Of a DNA stretch of 64,000 nt, positions 1 to 10,599 are shown one piece after another (the stretch's first letter is position 1; each line of letters begins with the position of its first letter). Source of the stretch: Cyprinodon diabolis (Eukaryota; Chordata; Actinopteri; Cyprinodontiformes; Cyprinodontidae); the NCBI GenBank assembly GCA_030533445.1, contig CM060080.1:4158052-4222051 (forward strand), given 5' to 3'. The notes beneath the pieces were generated by a model that was not told the origin of the DNA, did no database searches, and was given only the letters and a program-made list of their open reading frames with translations. The position numbers and the translations under genes are program-made.

Positions 1-1980
1 AAGAAGCTGTTGCAAAATCTGCTGGACCTGAATTGAATCCTGCAAATTGATGATGTTACAGGCTCGGGATGTAATGTTCTTGTAATATTAATTTAGCTGG
101 ATGGTTAATAGCTGTCTAAAGTTAAATATAATTTAAACATAATATAATTTCAAATATTAAATTCCACTTAATGATATTATTGTTTGATCTCAATGTCAAA
201 GCTAGGAATATACCGCTGAAAGGTATCTGGTACCTTGAAGATTCCTTCAGTTTTCTTTTTTTTGTCATTCCCAAATGTTCCCGATGATCTATAAAAAGAA
301 ACAAAAACTGTAATATCTTAAGATAGCCTAAATGAATACAAAATAAAGATTAATGAGGAGTTTCAATGCATTAAGGTAAAGTGCTATCCAAATATACGGC
401 ATCTATTGCTTCTGATCACAGTGGTGTATACCCTAAATGTGTTTAGGCCTAAGGTCATGAGCTGATGGCCAGATGCTCCCTTTTTTAAGTAGAGAGCAGA
501 AAACATGAATCCATCAAATATGGCAAATCCTTCCAGTCCTGAAGAAACAGAGCAGCTTAAGACATTTACACAACCTCCATGTTCGACGGGCAAATTTAAG
601 TTAAATCTTAGTCTTCATCTGGGTCAGCAGTGGTTCTGGCTTCCATTTTGGCTAGTCACGTTCCTCCTGTTAAATCATTAACTCTGACCTTAAGTTGAAG
701 TCATTTTGGTAGACTAGACACTCCTGGGAGGTTTCATTACTGTTCCACGTTTTCTCCTTTAAACATATTTGATTTCAGTGTGGTTCTGTAAAGTCCCACA
801 GGCTTAAAATGAGTTTGTAACCTTTTCAACTGATCTTTTAGCCTACTTTATGCTGTCATACCAGTGCTATTTAAGTGATTTCTCAGTGTTAACCACAGTA
901 AAGTGTAACTCAGCTTTCCAAAAGCAATCAGTTAGTTCAATGTTTAAAAGGAGTCTATTACTTTTCCTAAAGACTTGGGTTGGTTTGGATGGTATTTTCC
1001 TTTAATAAATGAAAACATTGTTTAAACTTCTTAGTCATTTATGTGTCTGAGTTATTTTTCATAAATCACATTTCAAAAATGAACCCATTTTCATCAACAG
1101 GGGCTGTTTCCACCACTTTTACCACCTACAGGTTTATGTTTTTGTGATGATCTTGTCATTAGTGAGTCTGTGTTATTTTATCTGGAGCTTGTTCAGGATC
1201 TGCAGCCATATTTCTGACTGGAACCAAAAAAATGTTTTCAAACTAAGGATAGAATTTAATTTAAACATTTTAATATTTATTTATATTTATTTATAATAAT
1301 TTATATGTATATTAAGATTTATCTTTGATTTCTATGTCCCCTTTTGAAAGACTCAAACTCAGTATTCATCTGCACCCTTCTGTCTATTTTATCTCTTTAA
1401 AATAATAATTTTTCTTCTATTTCACTCAATTTTAACCATTTGGATTATTCTAGCCTTATCAATGAATCTGTATTTATCTATTCTGTTCCCTAATTTCATA
1501 CTACTTTTGCAGACATAGCTTTTTCATAATTTTTATGGTTCCTGAGGAACATTTGTCTCTTATGAGCCTTAAAAATATAATTAATTTAAGTCAGTAAGAG
1601 TTGAATTTGATTAAATTAGAATAGCTAACAAATGCAGCTCATGGATTTGGGGGCTTACAACCCAATGAGAGATATATTCTGCTCTTAGGAGTCTCTGCTG
1701 TTGGTCCATTTTTAAAGTCTGGATGTCTGTGTTTGAAGGCAGAGGAGGAAATCAATAGAGATAGGAGTTGGATAGAGAGCTGTGTGTTAGACAGGGCTGC
1801 AGCAGACTGAGAGGGGTGGCCTTTCACCAGCTGTAAGGCCCAGTCTGTGGGATGGTGTTGCTGTGTGCTCTACTGAGTTGGACACCAAGGCATCTGGGCA
1901 GACTGTCACTGACAGGCCCTCCAGTTGACAGCAATCAGTAAAGAGCACAGGGGGCGCTAAAGTAAACAACTTCTTAACTG
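1..1980. other. AT-rich non-coding DNA, no gene seen
   Basis: Only short open frames without recognisable motifs occur here. No RNA gene, terminal repeat or transposase remnant was recognised. Ordinary intergenic or intronic sequence is the simplest reading. Confidence 0.5.
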
Positions 1981-1984
1981 ACTT

Positions 1985-2174
1985 GTTTTGTTGTTGTTGT
2001 TTTTTTATTATTGCTGCAAGCAAAGAACATGTTTTTGTAAAGGAAATTAGAAAAAAAATCAATCCAGAAAAGAAACTCCGAAATAAAAATAAGAAAATTA
2101 ATGTTAAGAGTAACTTTGCTGTTTTTTAAATTCTTTTTTTTTCATATTAAAATTTGTCTTTTTTTTAACTTAAT

Positions 2175-2257
<83 letters not shown>

Positions 2258-2678
2258 CCCCAATGTTTATTTTTCATATTGAGTTTTAGAAATTGCATTC
2301 TTTTTAAACTGAATTTTACAGATTCCGTTCTCTTCACTTCTGGGGACGGGCTGTCCTCCTGGAGTCAGACGCATTTCTATTGGTCTGCTAGACGTTAGCA
2401 ACTTCTATTATTGGTCAAGACCGAGCATTTATAATCACAAAAATAGAAATATGAAAGAATGAAATTGAAACTACAAAATCTGTAAAAATTACATTGAAAA
2501 ATAAAGTTTGAACAAACAAAAAGAAAAGATAAAATACGAGAAAATAGCAAAGTTACTTTCAAATCCTTTTTCTGGTTAAGATGTTTTTCAAATATTCATT
2601 TCTGGTAACTAGCATGTTTTGAAGTTCCTATTTAAAAAATTTGTTCTTTGCAACATAAATTGAACAAATTTCACTCCA
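1985..2678. repeat. old inverted-repeat (MITE-like) element with internal (TA)n
   Basis: The left part contains AGAGTAACTTTGCTG near 2107 and the right part its approximate reverse complement, AGCAAAGTTACT, near 2547; GCAAGCAAAGAAC near 2017 is mirrored by GTTCTTTGCAAC near 2642. A (TA)n run at 2182-2240 followed by a T tract sits between the arms. The left arm resembles 31595-31770, so this is a dispersed family. The Tc1 element at 2681 inserted at or just beyond its right edge. Family not identified. Confidence 0.4.
2182..2257. repeat. (TA)n microsatellite plus T tract
   Basis: About 59 bp of uninterrupted TA dinucleotides followed by 17 T. Confidence 0.95.
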
Positions 2679-2680
2679 TA

Positions 2681-2882
2681 CAGGTGCTGGTCATAAAATT
2701 AGAATATCATGAAAAAGTAGATTGATTTCAGTAATTCCATTTAAAAAGTGAAACTTGTATATTATATTCATACATTACATACAAACTCATATATTTCAGA
2801 TGTTTATTTTGTTTAATTTTGATGATTACAAATGACAACAAATGAAAATCTCAAATTCATCATATCAGAAAATTAGAATATT
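2681..2882 (+). repeat. left 202-bp terminal inverted repeat of Tc1 copy
   Basis: Reverse-complement identical, by eye, to 4091-4292. Long inverted repeats of this kind normally carry two transposase-binding direct repeats, which I did not delimit. Confidence 0.95.
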
Positions 2883-2968
2883 ACTGAAGACCAATAAAAA
2901 CAAAGGATTTATAGAAATGTTGGCCAACTGAAAAGTATGAACATGAAAAGTATGAGCATGTACAGCAC

Positions 2969-3973
2969 TCAGTATTTAGTTGGGCCTCCTTTGGCCTGTA
3001 TTACTGCAGCAATGCGGCGTGGCATGGAGTCGATCAGTCTGTGGCACTGCTCAGGTGTTATGATAGCCCAGGTTGCTCTAATAGTGGCTTTTAGCTCTTC
3101 TGAATTGTTGGGTCTGGTGTATTGCATCTTCTTCTTCACAATACCCCATAGATTTTCTATGGGGTTAAGGTCAGGAGAGTTTGCTGGCCAATTAAGAACA
3201 GGGATACCATGGTCCTTCAACCAGGTACTGGTAGCTTTGGCACTGTGTGCAGGTGCCAAGTCCTGTTGGAAAATGAAATCTGCATCTCCAAAAAGTTGGT
3301 CAGCTGCAGGAAGCATGAAGTGCTCTAAAACTTCCTGGTATGTGGCTGCGTTGACCCTGGACCTCAGAAAACACAATGGACCAACACCAGCAGATGACAT
3401 GGCACCCCAAACCATCACTGACTGTGGAAACTTTACACTGGACTTCAAGCAACGTGGATGAAGTGCCTCTCTTCTTTTCCTCCAGACTCTGGGACCTTGA
3501 TTTCCAAAGGAAATGCAAAATTTACTTTCATCAGAGAACATGACTTTGGACCACTCACCAGCAGTCCAGTCCTGTTTCTCTTTAGCCCAGGCAAGACGCT
3601 TCTGACGCTGTCTGTGGTTCAAGAGTGGCTTGACACAAGGAATGCGACAGCAGAAACCCATGTCTTTCATACGTCTGTGTGTGGTGGTTCCTGAAGCACT
3701 CACTCCAGCTGCAGTCCACTCTTTGTGAATCTCCCCCACATTTTTGAATGGGTTTTGTTTCACAATCCTCTCCAGGGTGCGGTTATCTCTCTTGCTTGTA
3801 CACTTTTTTCGACCACATCTTTTCCTTCCCTTCGCCTCTCTATTAATGTGCTTGGACACTGAGCTCTGTGAACAGCCAGCCTCTTTAGCGATGACCTTTT
3901 GTGTCTTGCCCTCCTTGTGCAAGGTGTCGATGGTCGTCTTTTGGACAACTGTCAAGTCAGCAGTCTTCCCCAT
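2969..3973 (-). CDS. Tc1 transposase, intact, 334 aa
   Basis: Cut-and-paste transposase that binds the element's inverted repeats and moves it to TA sites in the nucleus. An N-terminal paired-like helix-turn-helix (about residues 8-45, including KVIAKEAGCSQSSVSKHI) is followed by a basic GRKRCGRKK stretch (49-57) typical of the Tc1 linker. The catalytic DD34E triad is complete: D148 in MFSDESKF, D238 in FQQDLAPAHS and E273 in NPIENLW, with 34 residues between the last two. The C-terminus AKGGPTKY is standard for the family. I chose the Met of MGKTADLT at 3971-3973; an in-frame Met 12 codons upstream (4009) would give 346 aa but lies outside family alignments as I remember them. No frameshift or premature stop is present, unlike every other transposase trace here. 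Confidence 0.95.
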   Translation of the reverse strand: MGKTADLTVVQKTTIDTLHKEGKTQKVIAKEAGCSQSSVSKHINREAKGRKRCGRKKCTSKRDNRTLERIVKQNPFKNVGEIHKEWTAAGVSASGTTTHRRMKDMGFCCRIPCVKPLLNHRQRQKRLAWAKEKQDWTAGEWSKVMFSDESKFCISFGNQGPRVWRKRREALHPRCLKSSVKFPQSVMVWGAMSSAGVGPLCFLRSRVNAATYQEVLEHFMLPAADQLFGDADFIFQQDLAPAHSAKATSTWLKDHGIPVLNWPANSPDLNPIENLWGIVKKKMQYTRPNNSEELKATIRATWAIITPEQCHRLIDSMPRRIAAVIQAKGGPTKY

Positions 3974-4090
3974 GATTGTGTAGCCTATAGAACTAGACTG
4001 AAAGACCATTTAAAGGCTTTTGCAGGTGGTTTGAGTTAATTAGCTGATTAGAGTGTGGCACCAGGGGCCATCAATTTTGAACCTTTTCAA

Positions 4091-4292
4091 AATATTCTAA
4101 TTTTCTGATATGATGAATTTGAGATTTTCATTTGTTGTCATTTGTAATCATCAAAATTAAACAAAATAAACATCTGAAATATATGAGTTTGTATGTAATG
4201 TATGAATATAATATACAAGTTTCACTTTTTAAATGGAATTACTGAAATCAATCTACTTTTTCATGATATTCTAATTTTATGACCAGCACCTG
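4091..4292 (-). repeat. right 202-bp terminal inverted repeat of Tc1 copy
   Basis: Partner of 2681-2882, ending CCAGCACCTG next to the TA at 4293-4294. Confidence 0.95.
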
Positions 4293-4299
4293 TACTTCA

Positions 4300-4712
4300 T
4301 TTGCTGCCTTTAGAGTCGGGATGGTCAGAGTGTTAAAATCCAAACATAAAGGAACGTTCAAGAAGTATAAAAACCCCAAAGTGTAGGTTAGTATTAGTTG
4401 CAATTTTTTCTCTCAGCCTAAACCGTCTTTACTAAAGCCTTTAATGCAACCATTTGAATCTGCACTTGATACCTGATTAAATATGTTTTAGAAAAAATCT
4501 CTCATGTAATTTTGGACCCCCTAGGGGGTCCCGGAGGTACTGCATAGAGTCACGAAAGTTTTGGTTTGTTAGACTTTTATTTTATTTTTTTATTACCCTC
4601 TGGAATTTTTTCCACTACTTGAAATGCCTTCAAATCCACATTAACATAAATTAACATGAAAGAAAGAGTTGGTGCCTTTCGTTACATGACTGCATCTGTA
4701 ATATAGTGACTA
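4300..4712. other. non-coding DNA, probably part of an old hAT-like element
   Basis: GGACCCCCTAGGGGGTCC at 4514-4531 is palindromic and resembles the GGGGGTCC tract near 5963-6002. Together with the terminal-like sequence at 6000-6032 this suggests one old element into which the Tc1 copy at 4715 inserted. This is inference. Confidence 0.3.
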
Positions 4713-4714
4713 TA

Positions 4715-5916
4715 CACTCACCGGCCATTTTATTAGGTACCACATGCTAGTAACGGGTTGGACCCCCTTTTGCCTTCAGAACTGCCTCGATTCTTCGTGG
4801 CATAGATTCAACAAGGTGCTGGAAGCATTCCACAGGGAGTTTGGTCCATATTGACATGATGGCATCACACAGTTGCCGCAGATTTGTCGGCTGCACATCC
4901 ATGATGCGAATCTCCCGTTCCACCACATCCCAAAGATGCTCTATTGGATTGAGATCTGGTGACTGTGGAGGCCATTTGAGTACAGTGAACTCATTGTCAT
5001 GTTCAAGAAACCAGTCTGAGATGATTCCAGCTTTATGACATGGCGCATTATCCTGCTGAAAGTAGCCATCAGAAGTTGGGTACATTGTGGTCATAAAGGG
5101 ATGGACATGGTCAGCAACAATACTCAGGTAGGCTGTGGCGTTGCAACGATGCTCAATTGGTACCAAGGGGCCCAAAGAGTGCCAAGAAAATATTCCCCAC
5201 ACCATGACACCACCACCACCAGCCTGAACCGTTGATACAAGGCAGGATGGATCCATGCTTTCATGTTGTAGACGCCAAATTCTGACCCTACCATCCGAAT
5301 GTTGCAGCAGACTCATCAGACCAGGCAACTTTTTTCCAATCTTCTATTGTCCAATTTCGATGAGCTTGTGCAAATTGTAGCCTCAGTTTCCTGTTCCTAG
5401 CTGAAAGGAGTGGCACCCGGTGTGGTCTTCTGCTGCTGTAGCCCATCTGCCTCAAAGTTCCACGTACTGTGCGTTCAGAGATGCTCTTCTGCCCACCTTG
5501 GTTGTAACGGGTGGTTATTTGAGTCACTGTTGCCCTTCTATCAGCTCGAACCAGTCTGGCCATTCTCCTCTGACCTCTGGCATCAACAAGGCATTTCCGC
5601 CCACAGAACTGGATGTTTTTTCTTTTTCGGACCATTCTCTGTAAACCCTAGAGATGGTTGTGCGTGAAAATCCCAGTAGATCAGCAGTTTCTGAAATATT
5701 CAGACCAGCCCTTCCGGCACCAACAATCATGCCACGTTCAAAGTCACTCAAATCACCTTTTTTCCCCATACTGATGCTCGGTTTGAACTGCAGGAGATTG
5801 TCTTGACCATGTCTACATGCCTAAATGCACTGAGTTGCCGCCATGTGATTGGCTGCTTAGAAATTAAGTGTTAACGAGCAGTTGGACAGTGTACTTAATA
5901 AAGTGGCCGGTGAGTG
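4715..5916 (-). mobile_element. second Tc1-family element, 1202 bp, defective
   Basis: The ends CACTCACCGGCCA and TGGCCGGTGAGTG are inverted repeats flanked by TA at 4713-4714 and 5917-5918. This is a different Tc1 family from the copy at 2681: short repeats and different protein. I recognise the end sequence as a common fish and amphibian Tc1 family. The internal transposase is split over three frames, so the copy is dead. Confidence 0.93.
4747..5769 (-). pseudogene. Tc1 transposase pseudogene, two frame breaks
   Basis: Former transposase of the 4715-5916 element. The start MGKKGDLSDFERGMIVG (from 5769) with a helix-turn-helix is in one frame. The middle (about 5635-5300, CGRKCLVDARGQRRMARL through VAWSDES with the first catalytic D) is in a second. 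The C-terminal half (about 5320-4747) is in a third and carries the second D in YFQQDNAPCH and the E in NPIEHLWDV, ending AKGGPTRY. Frame changes fall near 5625, next to short homopolymers, and near 5305, just after WSDES where several codons appear lost. All three catalytic residues remain but on separate frames. Confidence 0.93.
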
Positions 5917-5959
5917 TAGAACCAGTTTGATAGAACACAATTTCATATAATATATATAA

Positions 5960-6032
5960 TTAGGGGGTCCCCGCTCCATCTCGCCATCATTTTGGGGGGT
6001 CCTTGGCCTGGAAAATGTTGAAGACCCCTGCT
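5960..6032. mobile_element. terminal fragment of a hAT-like element
   Basis: The sequence read on the minus strand starts CAGGGGTCTTCAACATTTTC followed by GGACCCCCC-type tracts. A CAGGGGTC start is typical of many non-autonomous hAT elements. The partner end is not resolved and may lie near 4500. Confidence 0.45.
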
Positions 6033-6271
6033 TTATCCCTTAAACATCACCCAAACCTTTTTGTTGATAGGGTCGTCAGATATAATAGAGATATAAAAAC
6101 AAGACCTTTTTTTGTGTACTGCAACCCAGCCGATGCATACAGAATTCTATTAGGGGGCTAAGACAGAGAGTTGAGATGGCAAAATATGATTTATTCATTG
6201 AAATAAATAATTCAGTTAAGCTTCTACGAAAAAATAAGGTGTAAACTTTTTCCTGTACGTACGTCTTAAAG

Positions 6272-6779
6272 CTACAGTGTGTAATAATTACAGGGATACA
6301 CAGTCAGAAATGTAATATATTATACATAACTATGTTATTTATCATCATCTACGAGCTCAGCCTCTTAACCTTAATATTTGCGTTGCCTTAGAATTCGTTA
6401 TTTATAATTACATAGGAGCGGGTCTCGCAGCCATGGAGGCAGACATCTTTGCGCTACGGCAGCGCAGAGCCAACAAACTAGCGATTGCGAGATCGCCAAA
6501 ATGTCACAACGATGTAGAAAAAATAACGGGTATATTTATTATCTTAAGTCTACATGAAATCTATACCCTACACAGACTAATGAAATACTATCTGTAAAAT
6601 TATCTATGTAAACAAACCTCATCACTTGAGAAGGTAGGTGATGCGGACGTCGTGGAAGACATTTTGTCCCGTAATGCTCGCTGTACTGTTGGGGGGGAGA
6701 AGCGGTGGGGGGAGATGTTCATGTTGCTGCAGTCTGCAGTCTGACTGCTAGATGTCGCTAAAAGTTACACACTGTAGCT
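6272..6779 (+). mobile_element. TTAA-flanked MITE with exon-like ORF, 508 bp
   Basis: The ends AGCTACAGTGTGTAA and TTACACACTGTAGCT are perfect inverted repeats, each flanked by TTAA (6268-6271 and 6780-6783), the target site of piggyBac- or Kolobok-type elements. The flanking bases are also partly inverted (GTACGTACGTC against GACATATGTAT), so the true termini could lie 10 bp further out. Inside, an ATG frame at 6433-6597 encodes 54 aa beginning MEADIFALRQRRANKLA, with a possible splice donor (GGGTATAT) after VEKIT. I do not recognise the peptide; it may be exon 1 of the autonomous parent. Confidence 0.75.
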
Positions 6780-6799
6780 TTAAGACATATGTATAAAAA

Positions 6800-7580
6800 T
6801 AAGTGGCGAGGCAGCAAACCATCTAAAGACAGGAACTAGCGATGAGCCTAAAGAAAGCTGAAGCCTCTTTAGCTTCTCGTGACAACAGGAGTCCTACATA
6901 ACTGTGTCTGGTGTTAGTTAAAGTGCTCTACATGATTGTTGTGGGGTGTCTGGATGCTTGGATGACAGTGAATGACCAACGCAGCCCGTCAGACTCCATA
7001 TTTATCCCAAGCAGGTCTCTGATGATTCATTCAGCTTATGAGATAGGATGTCACTTTATACTGGGTTTAAGAGAGAAGATTTTATCAATCAAATAGGAAC
7101 AACTAAATATGAGTCCATATTTTATATACAGTATTTATTTAGCAAATAACAGTTTTACACACCATATAGTGTGTTTAAAAAAAAAAATCAGGATTTACAG
7201 TACAGTCAATTTAAATATGGCTTGTTTTACTCTAAATTAAAGCTCTAAGTAAAAATTACTGGAACATTTTTAAATTAAAAAATTATAAAAATTTAAATTA
7301 TTTCAGATGCTTTAAATTCAACATAGGGTGCATGGTGCAACAGTTGATACAGATTGATACAGCATTTGTTTTTTCTCCATTTACATGGAAAAAAAATTAA
7401 CAATGATAGCAATTTAAACAAAAAGAAAAATTTAGTAATAAGTAAAACATTAACAAAGGATGCAAACAGTAAAACTGGTGGGAGCAGCAAGACATTGCTG
7501 CTGAATGCAGGATATAGGTACCAGTCCCCCTACAAGTCTTAATAAGGCACTTAGACAAGGTGGAATGGTCAATAAAGATA
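6800..7580. other. AT-rich non-coding DNA, nothing recognised
   Basis: No motif-bearing frame or clear repeat boundary. Short A and T runs only. Confidence 0.5.
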
Positions 7581-7587
7581 ATTTAAT

Positions 7588-7770
7588 TAGACTTAGAACA
7601 ACTTTATTTATCCGTTGGGATTACTCCTTCAGGGAAATTCTGGTTCCAGTAGCTTATATAGAGTACAAAGAGTTAAAGCAAGGATCAATTAAAGGTAAAA
7701 ATACGACAGACAATATAAAAAGACTGTATATAGTACCAAAAAAGCATAAAAGAAAAAAGTTATAATATCC
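7588..7770 (-). mobile_element. possible retrotransposon 3' tail
   Basis: On the minus strand the sequence reads GAATTTCCCTGAAGG followed by AATAAAGTTG, resembling the 3' UTR end of several fish LINEs. No coding part is attached. Confidence 0.3.
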
Positions 7771-7802
7771 TGGAGCATTTTTCCTTTATTTAACCAGGTA
7801 AT

Positions 7803-8357
7803 TAGCCTGGGTGCCATTCCGAACTTAGTCCCGCCCACAAAGTTTGAGGTCGGGAAGTTCAGTCTGGCATTGCTCAATAGTAGCGCGAGTATACTCGCAC
7901 AATATCTGGCGGGCCAATCAAATTGTCAGGGCGGGCTTTACATGATGATGGACAGATGATCAACAGTAACGTGATCAACCACGTCACCAAAGCGCGCTTG
8001 GGTGACAACAACAATGGCTGCCAGTGAAGAGTTGAGGTGTGTAGATTCTGCTATTAGGTCTGTTCTAGAAGATATCGACAGCAAATTAATTTTAAAAGAG
8101 GAAAAGAGAAACGCGATCAAGGCTCATCTTCTTATTCTAGGCGTGCAACTGCACGCTTTGATTTTTGTTGACAACAACTATGCGTCGCTTAACATACGTC
8201 ACGCACTCCGTTGCTCTTATTGGTTGTAGGTCTATCCGATTGAGTTCAGAGGCATTTTTTTTCCTGGTTCGTTCGAAACACGCCCCATAATCACAGCTCT
8301 ATGGAGCAGCATCAGACTCATATTCTGACTAGAATTGAGTAGGACGACGTCAGGCTA
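7803..8357 (+). mobile_element. helicase-exon MITE, subfamily B copy 1, 555 bp
   Basis: Ends TAGCCTGGG and GACGTCAGGCTA form a 7-bp TAGCCTG inverted terminus. A perfect 9-bp target duplication CCAGGTAAT flanks it (7794-7802, 8358-8366). The target is the LINE 3' UTR, whose sequence is continuous when the element is removed. Inside, in order: GC-rich leader, TGGCGGGCCAATCA (7907-7920), the ATG exon at 8014, TACGTCAC (8195-8202) and ATTGG (8219-8223). Confidence 0.9.
8014..8229 (+). pseudogene. RecQ-like helicase first exon, subfamily B
   Basis: Starts MAASEELRCVDSAIRSVLED and continues through LILKEEKRNAIKAHL, which aligns with MAAS...AIEQVLSELQ...LKEEQNTALEAFL of the subfamily A copies. The following Walker A segment seen in A is absent, replaced by unrelated sequence, consistent with an internal deletion. 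In-frame codons upstream (MTTT from 8002) are leader. Helicase identity rests on homology to subfamily A, not on motifs in this copy. Confidence 0.65.
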
Positions 8358-8493
8358 CCAGGTAATACCCATTGAGATTAAAATCTCTTTTGCAAGGGAG
8401 ACCTGGCCAAGATATGCATCAAAATTACATCACATCATTACATACGTACAAAGACACACACATAAAAGCCAAATATGCACTTACAATAAAATT

Positions 8494-9163
8494 TCAATTA
8501 AAACATTGACATGTGAGGGAGTCCAACTCAAAACATCTCATTCTCAGCTTAAAAGTATTCAAAGGAACCAATTTACCAAGTTTTAAGTTATTTTGCAGCA
8601 AATTCCATGTAAAGGGAGCAGAGTAAGCGAAGGCCTTTTTACCCAGCTCAGTACTGACACGTGGGACAGAAAACAAGACAACAGCCTGAGAACAGAGAGA
8701 GTAATGACCAGTACTTTTTTTCATAAGAAGTGAACATAAATAAGATGGAAGCACTACAAGAATAGCCTTATATATAAATATATGCCAGTGACAAAGCCTC
8801 CGTGTAGCCAAGGCAGACCACCCTACATGAGAATACAGCTCACAGTGATGGGTGCAAGCTTTACAATTAGTAATAAATCTCAATGATGCATGATAGGCTG
8901 CGTCAATCATCTGCAGGCATTGAGCAGATGAATGCATATATAATATACCACCATAGTCCAGCACAGTTAAAAAAGTGTATGCCACCAACCGTTTTTTTAC
9001 ATTAAAAGAAAAGCACAGCTTATTTCGAAAGTAAAAACCCAATTTTTGTCTCAACTTTCTCACTAGACAGTGAACATGAGGCTTAAATGATAGGTGGTCA
9101 TCAATAACAATACCAAGATACTTATAAGTTGTAACAATCTGTATTTCACGTCCATCAAGAGCA
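8494..9163 (-). pseudogene. LINE reverse transcriptase, C-terminal part
   Basis: Fragment of a non-LTR ORF2 downstream of the catalytic RT boxes. It contains YKYLGIVIDDHLSF, the usual thumb-region motif of fish non-LTR elements, then LGFYFRNKLCFSFNVKK, FLTVLDYGGILYM and ALRFITNCKACTHHC. No YADD box is present here. The open frame extends to an ATG at 9192, but its first nine codons are the terminal repeat of the transposon inserted at 9164, so that Met is an accident. Continues in sense across the insertion at 12564-12716. Confidence 0.85.
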
Positions 9164-9455
9164 CACTGCATGAAAAGTGGGATTTTCATCAATATATGGC
9201 ACTGTAGATTGTCGTGGAAGTTCAGGTTAACGGCAGTTTACGGTAATTTGCAGGCTTCGCCGAAAACTACCTTAAATTGTCAGAAATTGACGTGGACTTT
9301 CTTAGGCAGTGTTCCCCCCATGCCTCCCCCCCATGGAATTCTAGGGGAGGCTTTAACATGTAAATGAAAATGCTGTGAGCTATACAAATGCAAATCAGGG
9401 TTGCAGGGGGAGTTTTACCCCAAGTGACATTTTTCTAAAAGGTAAGAAAATCTCT

Positions 9456-9938
9456 GATACAAAGAGATCAGGCTCAGTATAGAATCTTACATTTTAGCTT
9501 GAATTGATTTATTTAATTAAAGTATAGAGACCAAAACAGATCTTTAGCTGACAGAGCAATACATTTAGAGCAGTAATTATAAAAAAAATTGCATTTAAGA
9601 TAAAACATAAAATGTTGTCTGTCAATATGCTCAATTCACAATTAATTAAGTGGAAAAGTTTCAAGAAATGAGTCTGAGATGATTCACTTTATAACATGGC
9701 GCATTATCCTGCTGGAAGTAGCCATCAGAAGATTGGTACACTGTGGTCATAAGGACATAAGGTCAGCAACAATGCTGAGGTAGGCTGCCTCATTTATTTG
9801 ATGCGAAATTGGTATTAAGTGGCCCAAAGTGTGGCAATAAATATCCCCCAAATAGATGGTACAAATAGATCAGGCTCAGTATGACCTAATTATAGACTCT
9901 TACATTTTAGCTTGAATTGATTTATTTAATTAAAGTAT
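9456..9938. repeat. direct repeat of about 70 bp flanking a Tc1 fragment
   Basis: AGATCAGGCTCAGTAT followed by CTTACATTTTAGCTTGAATT occurs at 9456-9525 and again at 9858-9938, about 400 bp apart. The second copy has a short insertion after CAGTAT. The repeats bracket the Tc1 remnant at 9661-9850. Confidence 0.8.
9661..9850 (-). mobile_element. decayed Tc1 fragment, same family as 4715-5916
   Basis: GAGTCTGAGATGATTC, ACATGGCGCATTATCCTGCT and GTAGCCATCAGAAG closely follow 5010-5200 of the other copy in order and orientation. No terminal repeats remain. Confidence 0.88.
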
Positions 9939-10599
9939 GCTAGGTTACTGTGTATGCCATTAACAATGGCATACACAATGTTATGTAAAAAAATACACAA
10001 AATAATTTATTTCAAAAATTAGTTTTAATCAGAATCAGTTGGTAAAATGCGAATCAGAATCAGCAAGGTAAAATGTGCATTCCTTGCACAGTAGTCCTTG
10101 GGATTTTTAAAGCTTGGGAAATCTTTTTGTTTCCAAATCCAGCTTTAAACTTCTCCACAACAGTGTCCAAAGCACGCCCTTATGCAACAAACTTTTAAAC
10201 AATTTTCCCAACATTTATGGAGAACAGCAAAGTTGCTCTTTTGTAGTTTTTATTATTTTCACCTATAAACTTAGAAAAAGTCAGCAGCCTTTTGAAATGT
10301 TCTGTAGTATGGTATAAATCAAGATTCTCCAGAACATATCTCCAAAGCCTGCTATTTTCTGTAACACAAGTTGTGCTACCCACAGTAATTGCTGATAAAA
10401 AGTCTAAAGACTGTTTTAGAGTTTTCATATTTCTTTATGCTATTAGTAGTTTTAAATCTGTGGTAAACCATTGTTTTACAGCAACTCCTCTCTCACATAT
10501 ACAATATTGCATCTTCTAATATGTTTCCTTAAAGACTGTTTAGGACAGGAAGCTACAAAAAGTTAAATGACCATAAACTCAATGTAAACCCCTAGCTAT

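Larger units (their letters stand above)
2681..4292 (-). mobile_element. intact Tc1-family DNA transposon, 1612 bp
   Basis: The element begins CAGGTGCTGGTCATAAAATT and ends with its reverse complement. TA dinucleotides at 2679-2680 and 4293-4294 are the expected Tc1/mariner target duplication. The inverted repeats at 2681-2882 and 4091-4292 are 202 bp each, and I found no mismatch between them by eye. A single uninterrupted transposase gene lies between them on the minus strand. Identical arms plus an open frame mean a young, possibly mobilisable copy. Confidence 0.96.

Noticed and set aside
2937..3461. 174-codon plus-strand frame
   Set aside because: It is the antisense of the intact Tc1 transposase and shows no motif of its own.
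9164..9192. ATG at 9192 as the start of the LINE ORF
   Set aside because: These codons are the terminal repeat of the inserted CACTG element, not LINE sequence.
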